A stretch of DNA of 64,000 bases. Origin: CAXBNB01 sp040151475. Its GTDB lineage: Bacteria > Bacteroidota > Bacteroidia > Cytophagales > Cyclobacteriaceae. The stretch is taken from the NCBI RefSeq assembly GCF_040151475.1, contig NZ_JBDKWG010000144.1, forward strand, positions 130,213-194,212, given 5' to 3'. Within the stretch, counting starts at the first letter, position 1; each line of letters begins with the position of its first letter. The notes below the pieces were generated by a model, which saw nothing but the letters and a program-made list of their open reading frames with translations, ran no database searches and was not told the origin of the DNA. The position numbers and the translations under genes were made by a program. Of this stretch, positions 44,409-53,028 are shown piece by piece.

Positions 44409-45854
44409 ATGAAAAGTAAGCACAGACCCATAAAATCAGTATCCCGACGTGAGTTTCTTTGGCGTTATGGTGGTGGATTGGGTGGCCTGGCCTTGGCACA
44501 TCTGATGGGTTGTGGCGACAGTCTTACCTCAGGAAGTTTCCTTTCCAAAGAGCAGCATGTTCCTCACCATTTGCCAAAAGCCAAGCGTGTCATTCAGCTC
44601 TTTATGTCCGGAGCAGCCAGTCAGGTCGATACTTTCGATTACAAACCCGAGCTGATCAAACGAGCCGGAATGCCATTTGATCCGGGAGGAAAAATAGAAC
44701 TATTCCAAAGTTCTCCGGGAGTGGTGATGCCTGCTCCGTGGGAATGGAAACAATATGGAGAATGTGGGAAATGGGTTAGTGGGCTGGTACCTCATCTGGC
44801 ACAATGTGTCGATGATATAGCTTTTTTACCTTCCATGGTGGCTACTTCTAATGTACACGGACCAGCGACTTTCATGCAAAATACAGGATTTGTCCTGCCA
44901 GGATTTCCGAGTGTCGGGGCATGGGTGAGTTATGGTTTGGGAAAAATCACTGACAACCTCCCCACTTTTGTAGTACTGCCTGATTCTCGTGGTTATGGTC
45001 CCGGAGGCCCTAAAAATTGGGGATCCGGTTTTTTGCCTTCCAATCATCAGGGAACACTGGTCAGGCCATCACTGGAAAATCCGATAGCTGATCTTTTTCC
45101 TCCGGACGATGAATTCATTACACCTGAGGCTGACAAAGATGGTATGAAAGTGCTCAATCATTTGAACAAAGCTCACCTCAAAAACAGGGAACAGGATTCC
45201 CGTTTGGAAGGGCGTATCCAAAGCTATGAACTGGCAGCCCGCCTGCAATTGGCTGCTCCGGAAGTGTTTAGCATGGAAGGAGAATCTGAGACCATCAAAA
45301 AACTTTACGGTCTGGACAATCCCATTACGGAAGATTTTGGTCGCAACTGCCTGATCGCAAGGAGACTTCTGGAAAGAGGAACCCGGTTTGTGCAGATCTG
45401 GAGTGGTGCTGACAATGCTTTTCCGCGTAGAAATTGGGATTCACACGAAGACCTCAAAAAAGATCATGGAGAAATGGCTGCAAGTATGGACAAACCTGCT
45501 GCAGCTTTGTTGATTGATCTCAAGCAAAGAGGAATGCTGGATGATACCATCGTCTATTGGACAACAGAGTTTGGACGAATGCCCTGTAGTCAGGGAAGTG
45601 CAGGCAGAGACCACAATCCATTTACATTTACATCCTGGGTGGCAGGTGGAGGCATCAAAGGCGGAGTAACTTATGGTGCCAGTGACGAATGGTCTTATAA
45701 AGCTGTGGATAATCCAACCTACTGTTATGATTTACATGCTACAATTTTGCATTTGCTTGGGATTGACCACAAAAGGTTAACTGTCCAGAACAATGGTATT
45801 GACCGTCGGTTGACTGATGTACATGGTCATGTGATCAGTGATATTATAGCTTAA
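44409..45854 (+). CDS. DUF1501 domain protein with Tat signal
   Basis: 481 residues. The N-terminal SRREFLWRYGGGLGGLALAH is a twin-arginine signal, and MGCGD could make it a lipoprotein. The body fits DUF1501 (sulfatase-like alkaline phosphatase fold): VIQLFMSGAASQVDTFDYKP, RRLLERGTRFVQIW, DDTIVYWTTEFGRMP and the histidine-rich AGRDHNPFTF near the C-terminus. DUF1501 proteins are nearly always paired with PSCyt1/DUF1549/DUF1553 proteins, as here. Export through Tat implies that it folds, perhaps with metal, in the cytoplasm. Substrate unknown. Confidence 0.92.
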   Translation: MKSKHRPIKSVSRREFLWRYGGGLGGLALAHLMGCGDSLTSGSFLSKEQHVPHHLPKAKRVIQLFMSGAASQVDTFDYKPELIKRAGMPFDPGGKIELFQSSPGVVMPAPWEWKQYGECGKWVSGLVPHLAQCVDDIAFLPSMVATSNVHGPATFMQNTGFVLPGFPSVGAWVSYGLGKITDNLPTFVVLPDSRGYGPGGPKNWGSGFLPSNHQGTLVRPSLENPIADLFPPDDEFITPEADKDGMKVLNHLNKAHLKNREQDSRLEGRIQSYELAARLQLAAPEVFSMEGESETIKKLYGLDNPITEDFGRNCLIARRLLERGTRFVQIWSGADNAFPRRNWDSHEDLKKDHGEMAASMDKPAAALLIDLKQRGMLDDTIVYWTTEFGRMPCSQGSAGRDHNPFTFTSWVAGGGIKGGVTYGASDEWSYKAVDNPTYCYDLHATILHLLGIDHKRLTVQNNGIDRRLTDVHGHVISDIIA

Positions 45855-45932
45855 AATAAATTGTTACTTTAGGAAAAATACGTTAAGTCTGGTTTTGCTA
45901 TGGATTGACTTTATTTTGTAGATTGCAAACAG

Positions 45933-46511
45933 ATGAAAAAGAAAAGTGAGCAAATACTATGGAATTTGTTTAGAGAAGGGGATCGGAAAGCCTTTGAAAA
46001 TATGTTCCTGAAGTTTAACCCTATTCTGTTCACTATTGGTCTCAAAATGACCTCTGACAGGTCATTGATTGAAGACAGTATTCATGAGGTTTTTATTGAT
46101 TTATGGAATAAAAGATCAAGATTGCCGGAGGTAGATACGGTTAAATATTACCTGATAGTGTGCTATAGACGTATGCTTTTGCTGTATTTAAAGGAAAGCA
46201 ACAGAAATGTTGACATCAATGAACAATCATTTGTGTTGGTCGATTCTGAAGAGTATAAACAGATAGAAGACCAATTGAATACCGATACGATTAGTAAATT
46301 AAAGCATGCCATTGAGGAGCTTCCTTCCCGCCAAAAGGAAATTATTGAATTGCGGTTTATGAAATCGATGAGTTATGATGAGATTCAGGAAATAATGGAA
46401 ATCAATTACACCTCTTCCCGAAAACTGGTTTACAAAGCCATTAACAACCTCAAAAAGCACTTGAAAGGTAATAGTTTCAATCTTGTGTTAATTCTGGCTC
46501 TATTGAGTTGA
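45933..46511 (+). CDS. ECF-type RNA polymerase sigma factor
   Basis: 192 residues. Region 2 (~20-90; SIHEVFIDLWNKRSRLPEV) and region 4 (~125-180; LPSRQKEIIELRFMKSMSYD) are present, with no region 1 or 3, as in the FecI-like/SusE-type ECF factors of Bacteroidota. It probably drives the susC operon after release by the FecR protein downstream. The final ~12 residues (SFNLVLILALLS) are hydrophobic, as in many sigma factors of this group. About 205 bases separate it from fecR, and these show only an A-rich run. Confidence 0.93.
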   Translation: MKKKSEQILWNLFREGDRKAFENMFLKFNPILFTIGLKMTSDRSLIEDSIHEVFIDLWNKRSRLPEVDTVKYYLIVCYRRMLLLYLKESNRNVDINEQSFVLVDSEEYKQIEDQLNTDTISKLKHAIEELPSRQKEIIELRFMKSMSYDEIQEIMEINYTSSRKLVYKAINNLKKHLKGNSFNLVLILALLS

Positions 46512-46716
46512 TACTGATTGCGCAAAGACACATGTAAAAACGTACCGCTAGCTTCGTATTAAGCCTTATTTCAACCATCCCTCTGGCATTCATTTATTTT
46601 TTCTAAAAAAAAAATTGAATAAAGAGGCTACAAAACAAATCTCTCCCTCTCTTATCCTAACAAAATAGTCCATTGTTGTTTTAAACCCAATGGCAGCATG
46701 ATATTATTCTAATCAA

Positions 46717-47757
46717 ATGAACAACGAAAAACTGGAAATAGAAGACCTTTTACTCGATAAGGGCTTCAGAAATTGGGCTTCAGGAATTGAAGATGATGAA
46801 TTTCAATTTTGGAACTTACTGAAGGAAGAATACCCACAATTTAAAAAAGCGATGATGCAGGCCAGGTATATTGTTATCACTGCTGAAGAAGAACTTCCTG
46901 CCATTGACGAGGAAACCAATAATAAAATGCTGGCCAATTTGAGGCAAAAGCTTGGCTGGAGTCATGAAACGGTGGTTAGAACACTAAATTCATCAAAAAA
47001 ACAACTGTACCTTAAGATTGCTGCTGTAGTTGCATTGATAATTATGTTTGGTGTGGTTGCTTTTGAAATGGGTGAAAGGAATAATGCCAAAATGCAAGCA
47101 GTATCCGAAGTGTTTGTGCAAAAGAGTACCCCAAAAGGAGCTAAGTTGAATTTTTACCTTGAAGATGGTACGCACATAATTTTGAACGCAGAAAGTCAGA
47201 TAAGATTTAGTAGTACTTATGCGACAGACTCAAATAGAAATGTGTACCTGGAAGGAGAGGCTTATTTTGAAGTAGCCAAAGATAAGAAAAGACCTTTTAC
47301 TGTTTTTACAGACAACCTTAGTACTGTAGCATTAGGTACGGCATTCAATATCAATGCTCACCCTGAAGAAGACAAAGTACAGATAGCATTGGTAGAAGGA
47401 TCGGTATTAGTAAAAAATTCAAAAAACGAATCGAATGTAATCCTTGCTCCGGGAAATAAATTGCTGGCAGACAAATTGAACAACGATTTTATACAAGAGA
47501 AATTTGATGTAAAGGAAGTGACATCATGGAAGGATGGAATCATCTTTTTGGATAAAACAGATTTTGACGAGTCAATTCAAATACTGGAAAGATGGTATGG
47601 AGTAAATATTACTGTGTCAAATAAGCCTAAAACCCTTTTGACCTGCTCAGGTGAATTTGAAAACGATAATCTCGATAATGTTCTTAAGAGCTTAGGGTTT
47701 GCTTTGAAATTTGATTTCGAGATAAAAAATAAAGATGTTAAACTGAAATTTAAATGA
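46717..47757 (+). CDS. FecR family anti-sigma factor
   Basis: 346 residues. A cytoplasmic N-terminal part (~1-92) binds the sigma factor, one helix crosses the membrane (~95-114, IAAVVALIIMFGVVAFEMG), and the periplasmic FecR domain (~140-240; GAKLNFYLEDGTHIILNAES, VYLEGEAYFEVAKD) is followed by DUF4974 (~265-346; FLDKTDFDESIQILERWYG). Together with the STN domain of the following SusC it forms the trans-envelope relay that controls this locus. Confidence 0.94.
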   Translation: MNNEKLEIEDLLLDKGFRNWASGIEDDEFQFWNLLKEEYPQFKKAMMQARYIVITAEEELPAIDEETNNKMLANLRQKLGWSHETVVRTLNSSKKQLYLKIAAVVALIIMFGVVAFEMGERNNAKMQAVSEVFVQKSTPKGAKLNFYLEDGTHIILNAESQIRFSSTYATDSNRNVYLEGEAYFEVAKDKKRPFTVFTDNLSTVALGTAFNINAHPEEDKVQIALVEGSVLVKNSKNESNVILAPGNKLLADKLNNDFIQEKFDVKEVTSWKDGIIFLDKTDFDESIQILERWYGVNITVSNKPKTLLTCSGEFENDNLDNVLKSLGFALKFDFEIKNKDVKLKFK

Positions 47758-47919
47758 GGTGAGCCAATGACATAAAATCTAAAACAAAAAAATAACAGGA
47801 ACTATCAGATAGCCCCTGCTAAATAAGATCAAATAATTATTGTTGCCTATCGCCAAATATTCAGACAATAAATATCTGTTCTAAACGAGTAAAAGTGAAA
47901 CTTTTAACTATTCAAAGAT

Positions 47920-50900
47920 ATGAAAAATAAAATTTTACAGATCATTATTAATGTGACAAAATATACCGCAATCGTATTTGGCCTTCTAATCATGACATTG
48001 AGCACGATTATGGCCGAAAAGGGGAGTGCACAAATCAAAAGTGTAAAGGATGTTTTGGTTACTGTAAACCTTGAAAATGCAACTATCAAGAGGGTATTTA
48101 ACTCTATAGAAGACCAAACGGATTTTAGTTTTATCTATAGCAATCAAACTGTAGACTTAAGAAAACAAAGAATCAATATTGACCTTAAGGAAACTACAGT
48201 CGAAAATGTCCTTATAGAAATGGCAAAACAGACTGGCTTGAAATTTAGACAAGTAAACAAAAGAATTAGTGCCATTAAGAGCAAAAACAATAGTCAGGGT
48301 GATATCCTGAGTGTAGAGGTTTTAGCGGATGTAAACATTACAGGTAAAATCACTGATGAAAATGGAGAAGGGTTACCTGGTGCCAGTGTGGTAGTAAAGG
48401 GAACTACTACAGGTACTACGACAGATTTGGAAGGTAATTACAAAGTTAATGTTGCAGAAGATGCCATTCTTACAATTTCCTATGTTGGTTACCTTACCCA
48501 GGAAGTTTCTATTGCTGGCAGGAGCACCATTGACGTGAACATGACTCCTGATGCAGCACAATTGGAAGAAATAGTGGTAGTAGGTTATGGAACTCAAAGA
48601 AAAAAGGATTTAACAGGTTCAATAGCGTCTGTGAATGCGTCAGATTTAGATAAAGTAGTTTTGAATACACCTGATCAGGCACTACAGGGTAGAGCTGCAG
48701 GAGTTCAGGTAAGGACTGATTCGCATGCTCCGGGTGGAGGTATAACTGTTCAAATAAGAGGTACCTCTTCATTGTCAGCGAGTAGCCAACCATTGTATGT
48801 GATTGATGGGTTTCCTATTTCCAATGATTTTGACAAAACTGAAATAACAGGAGGAGGAGCACCACCAAATCAATTGAACTCAATTGACCCATCAAATATT
48901 GAATCTATTCAAATATTAAAAGATGCTTCTGCCACAGCTATTTACGGTTCCCGTGCAAACAATGGTGTCGTAATTATTACTACTAAAAGAGGTAAGTCAG
49001 GAAAAGCACGATTTGACTATGAAAATGCAATTAGTGTAAGTACTGTTAGAAAAAAATACGAGTTGTTAAATGCTACTGAATGGTTTGAACTGGTGAATGA
49101 AGCGGATGAACTGAATGGAAACACTCCAAGGTTCTCCTCTGCTGATATTGCTGCGGCAGGTGAAGGTACAGACTGGCAGGATGTTGTTTTCAGAAGTGCT
49201 GTAACACAGAGACATAAAATTAGCCTTTCAGGGGGAAATGAATCAGTTAGGTATATGGTGTCAGGTAACTTACTTGACCAGCAAGGTCTGATTGTAGATA
49301 CTGGCTTTAAAAGATATGGCTTCAACATGAATCTGGATGCTAATATATCTAAAAAACTGACTTTGACTACCAATATGGCATTTACTTCGAGTACTAACAA
49401 TCAGACACTTAACGATCAGAAAAGTTACAGTTCTGAGCCAAGTATTATTAGTACTTTGTTTCAGACCAAACCACACGTTCCGGCTTATGATGCTGATGGT
49501 AACCTGGCATTTGCAAGAGACTATCCTTCTGCAGGAGGGGAAGATACTCCACTGTATATGGCAAAAATGTACGACATTAATTCTGGTACTACTAGGTTCT
49601 TAGGAGGTATGGCTTTGAATTATGAAATAATTGAAGGTCTTAACTTCAAAACCCGTATAGGGATGGATAACCTGGCTGTCAAAAATGACGCATACTATCC
49701 TCTTGATTCAAGAGTAGCTCGTGGAAGCAGCGGTAAAGCAGAACAGGAAAGTCAGTCTCTGGTTAATTTTTTGAATGAAAACACTCTTGAGTACAAAAAG
49801 ACATCTGGCAAACATCAGATTTCTGTTTTAGGAGGATTTACCTACCAGACAGAAAAATACAGGAAGTTGAAAGCTGTTGCGTTGGGATTCCCATCAGATT
49901 TTTATGCCTACCACAATCTTGGCTTGGCAACCAACCCACAGCCACCTTCATCAAGTACAACTCAATGGAAATTGATGTCATATCTTGGCAGGGCAAACTA
50001 TATGTATGACAATAAGTACTTATTGACTGCTACGGTCAGATACGATGGATCGTCTAAGTTTGGAGTGAATAACAAATATGGATTTTTCACCTCTGCTTCG
50101 GCAGCATGGGTGTTGAGTGAAGAAAGTTTCATCAAAGATATGGATGTATTCAGCCAATTGAAATTAAGAGTTGGATACGGACAAACAGGTAATGAAAGAA
50201 TAGGATTGTACAAATCCATATCTACAGTTGCTTCTTCTAACGATGTAAATGTAGGTTATATCCTGGGGGGAAATCAAGTGCCTGTGGCATACCCGAATAA
50301 TATTGGTAACCCTGATTTAACTTGGGAAAAAGGTTCCGATTTGAATATTGGTCTTGACATGGGATTTTTTCAGGATAGAGTCAGTGTAACTGTAGATATT
50401 TACAACAAGAAAACTACAGATTTACTATTGAATTTACCTATTCCGTTACAGAGTGGGTTTGGTAGCGTGTTGACTAATATTGGTGCAATGCAGAACAAAG
50501 GGTTTGAAATAACTATTGGTACAACGAACGTAAAAACCGAAGACTTTAGCTGGAATACCAGCATAAACTATTCGCACAATGAAAACAAGATAACTTCACT
50601 TGGGGGTGTAACAGATCATTATTTTGCCGGATGGGTAGGTGGAGGAAATCAGGGTTTCAATAATAACCTGGTTGCCCGAAATGCTGTTGGTCAGGCTGTA
50701 GGTTCTATCTGGGGATCTATATATGATGGGTTTTGGAAATCGCAGGAGGAAATTGACGCCAGCCACATGCCAAATGAAGCTATAGGAAATCCAAATTGGA
50801 GAGATGTAAATAAAGATGGTAAATATGATGCTCAGGATGATTCTTACATTGGAAATCCTAATCCTGATTTTATTTTCGGTGTAACCAACGACTTTACCTA

Positions 50901-51351
50901 CAAACAATTCTCTCTTAATGTTTTCATTTATGGGGAACAGGGACAAGAAGTATTGAATTTAACCAGGCATAGAATCACTGGTAGTACTAACCTCTTAAAG
51001 TCTGATAGAGATCAAAGATGGCATCCGGTAAACAATCCGCAAGGAACAACAATGCCGGCCAATCGAGGGTTTCCTGGAAGGGTAGGAACTCACAATGTAG
51101 AAGATGGATCTTTTGTAAGGGTTAAAAACATCACATTGAGCTATAATTTACCTGTTAGTGATTTAGGTATCAACTGGTTGCGTTCATTACAATTGAGCGT
51201 TGCGGCGGACAATCCGTTGACATTTACTAAATACAGAGGATATGATCCTGAGGTTAATTCGTATGGTAGTACCAACGATGTAAAGGGCATAGACAGATTT
51301 GGATATCCTTCGGTGAAAGGTTACAGGGTAGGGTTGAGAGTAGGATTTTAA
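47920..51351 (+). CDS. SusC/RagA family TonB-dependent outer-membrane transporter with STN domain
   Basis: 1143 residues. Signal ~15-38. STN domain (~45-120; TIKRVFNSIEDQTDFSFIYS), carboxypeptidase-D-like regulatory repeat (~135-215; ITGKITDENGEGLPGASVVV), plug (~218-345; EEIVVVGYGTQRKKDLTGS) and a 22-strand barrel (~380-1143) with the RVGLRVGF end. The STN domain shows signalling to the adjacent FecR. It imports oligosaccharides captured by the SusD protein encoded next. The gene has a ~160-base leader region after fecR. Confidence 0.96.
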   Translation: MKNKILQIIINVTKYTAIVFGLLIMTLSTIMAEKGSAQIKSVKDVLVTVNLENATIKRVFNSIEDQTDFSFIYSNQTVDLRKQRINIDLKETTVENVLIEMAKQTGLKFRQVNKRISAIKSKNNSQGDILSVEVLADVNITGKITDENGEGLPGASVVVKGTTTGTTTDLEGNYKVNVAEDAILTISYVGYLTQEVSIAGRSTIDVNMTPDAAQLEEIVVVGYGTQRKKDLTGSIASVNASDLDKVVLNTPDQALQGRAAGVQVRTDSHAPGGGITVQIRGTSSLSASSQPLYVIDGFPISNDFDKTEITGGGAPPNQLNSIDPSNIESIQILKDASATAIYGSRANNGVVIITTKRGKSGKARFDYENAISVSTVRKKYELLNATEWFELVNEADELNGNTPRFSSADIAAAGEGTDWQDVVFRSAVTQRHKISLSGGNESVRYMVSGNLLDQQGLIVDTGFKRYGFNMNLDANISKKLTLTTNMAFTSSTNNQTLNDQKSYSSEPSIISTLFQTKPHVPAYDADGNLAFARDYPSAGGEDTPLYMAKMYDINSGTTRFLGGMALNYEIIEGLNFKTRIGMDNLAVKNDAYYPLDSRVARGSSGKAEQESQSLVNFLNENTLEYKKTSGKHQISVLGGFTYQTEKYRKLKAVALGFPSDFYAYHNLGLATNPQPPSSSTTQWKLMSYLGRANYMYDNKYLLTATVRYDGSSKFGVNNKYGFFTSASAAWVLSEESFIKDMDVFSQLKLRVGYGQTGNERIGLYKSISTVASSNDVNVGYILGGNQVPVAYPNNIGNPDLTWEKGSDLNIGLDMGFFQDRVSVTVDIYNKKTTDLLLNLPIPLQSGFGSVLTNIGAMQNKGFEITIGTTNVKTEDFSWNTSINYSHNENKITSLGGVTDHYFAGWVGGGNQGFNNNLVARNAVGQAVGSIWGSIYDGFWKSQEEIDASHMPNEAIGNPNWRDVNKDGKYDAQDDSYIGNPNPDFIFGVTNDFTYKQFSLNVFIYGEQGQEVLNLTRHRITGSTNLLKSDRDQRWHPVNNPQGTTMPANRGFPGRVGTHNVEDGSFVRVKNITLSYNLPVSDLGINWLRSLQLSVAADNPLTFTKYRGYDPEVNSYGSTNDVKGIDRFGYPSVKGYRVGLRVGF

Positions 51352-51388
51352 TCTGATATCATTTATTTAATTTTTAAAATCAAAAGAT

Positions 51389-52891
51389 ATGAAAAATATA
51401 ATAAGATATATAATGATTGCTTTTGTTGCATTGAGTACAACTTTTTGTAGCGAACCGTTAGAAGAAAAACTCTTTAATGACCCAAGTCTTACTGAATTTT
51501 ATCAGAGTGAAGCTGAAGCACAACTAGCACTTGGTGGAATATATGCTGTTTTTTGGACCAGTCAGGGGATTTACAAAGATGGAGCAAACGTCAAACAAAA
51601 CGAGCAGACTACTGATTTGATTCAGTCGTACAATTCGTCTGAAGTATGGGATTTGTTTGGTTGGTCTTCAAGTGAAGATGATTTGAGCAAAATGTGGGAA
51701 GGTTCCTACTTGGCAATTAACAGAGCTAACACACTTATAGACAGATTAGAAGTTTCCAGTGTGAGTCAGGATGTGAAAGATGAATATATAGGAAAGGGAA
51801 AATTTCTCAGGGCATTGCATTATTTCAATATGGTAAGGGCTTTTGGAGGGGTTCCATTACACATTAATGCTACTTTGGATGTATCTGAAGTATATAAAGC
51901 CAGAAGTTCAGAAACTGATGTTTATGCTCAAATCATAGCTGACCTAAAGGATGCAGAAACCAAAATTGGTTCTTTTGATGCTGCAGATCAGGCCGCTGGA
52001 GATATAACCCTGGGTGCAGTAAAAGGCTTGCTGGCCAAGGTGTATTTGCAGCAGAAAGATTGGACGAATGCTGCATCTAAAGCCAAAGAAGTGATGGATA
52101 TGGGGGTATATGAGCTTTACAAAAATTATGCTGACATCTGGAGGGTAGATATGGAAAATGGGTCTGAGCATTTGTTTTCTGTACAACATGGCAGTGAAGG
52201 TGGAGATGGAAACAACAATATTGGAAACCATACACCTTCAAGAGTATTTTTCCCGAGAGCAACAAAACTACCTGATGGCACAGATGTTAAATTCAAAGAC
52301 TCTGGAAATCCGGAAAGATATGTTCGTCAGGATTTCTTTGATGCCACTCCTGATACACATCGTAAGTGGTGGTCTATGAGAGATATGATGCCTTATTATT
52401 GGATAGGTACTCAACGTTATGAAGGAAATGTTGATTTGGATAGAGCGGCTATTGTGAAATTTTATTTTCCAAATGATGCAGCTACACTTGATTTGGGAGT
52501 GAATGTAACCGTACAAAGGTATTCTGATGTGCTTTTGATCTTTGCAGAAGCAACCAATGAAGCAAGTGCAAGTGGACCAACTACAGCTGCTTATGATGCG
52601 GTCAATGAGGTTCGTCGAAGAGCAAGAGCGGTAGGTACGGAATTCGAGCAGGACGCATCGGTATATCCTGATTTGTCAGGATTGACAAAGGATGCCTTTA
52701 GAGATGCAGTGTTGCTGGAAAGAGCAAGAGAATTTGTAGGAGAAGGAGATAGAAGAAATGACCTTATTCGTCATGGAAGATTTGTTTCAAATGCAGTTGA
52801 CAGAGGGGTTAATGCAAATGCAAACAATGTGTTATTTCCAATACCTCTTTTTCACATGAATCAAAATGATTTATTGACTCCAAATCCTTAA
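51389..52891 (+). CDS. SusD/RagB family nutrient-binding outer-membrane lipoprotein
   Basis: 500 residues. Lipoprotein signal with lipobox around STTFCSEPLEE. Helical TPR-like scaffold with SusD features: EAEAQLALGGIYAVFW, YLAINRANTLIDRL, GKFLRALHYFNMVRAFGGVP, GAVKGLLAKVYLQQ and the C-terminal LLERAREFVGEGDRRNDLIRHG. It forms the lid of the SusC barrel and captures the glycan. A strong terminator-like palindrome follows, separating SusC/D from the enzyme genes. Confidence 0.95.
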   Translation: MKNIIRYIMIAFVALSTTFCSEPLEEKLFNDPSLTEFYQSEAEAQLALGGIYAVFWTSQGIYKDGANVKQNEQTTDLIQSYNSSEVWDLFGWSSSEDDLSKMWEGSYLAINRANTLIDRLEVSSVSQDVKDEYIGKGKFLRALHYFNMVRAFGGVPLHINATLDVSEVYKARSSETDVYAQIIADLKDAETKIGSFDAADQAAGDITLGAVKGLLAKVYLQQKDWTNAASKAKEVMDMGVYELYKNYADIWRVDMENGSEHLFSVQHGSEGGDGNNNIGNHTPSRVFFPRATKLPDGTDVKFKDSGNPERYVRQDFFDATPDTHRKWWSMRDMMPYYWIGTQRYEGNVDLDRAAIVKFYFPNDAATLDLGVNVTVQRYSDVLLIFAEATNEASASGPTTAAYDAVNEVRRRARAVGTEFEQDASVYPDLSGLTKDAFRDAVLLERAREFVGEGDRRNDLIRHGRFVSNAVDRGVNANANNVLFPIPLFHMNQNDLLTPNP

Positions 52892-52956
52892 CAACATAGA
52901 ATTCAGGTTAGATTTAGCTACACAGTAGTTAAATACATCTGAAAGAAGTATATTTA

Positions 52957-52989
52957 GAAAGAGATATCAATTGATATCTCTTTCTTTTT
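52957..52989 (+). terminator. terminator/attenuator after susD
   Basis: A perfect 28-base palindrome with arms GAAAGAGATATCAA and TTGATATCTCTTTC (52957-52984) is directly followed by five T. It ends 39 bases before the next start. It could reduce read-through into the enzyme genes. Confidence 0.7.
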
Positions 52990-53028
52990 AACCCTTAATT
53001 AAAATTAATCTTTGGTCTAAAAAAATCC

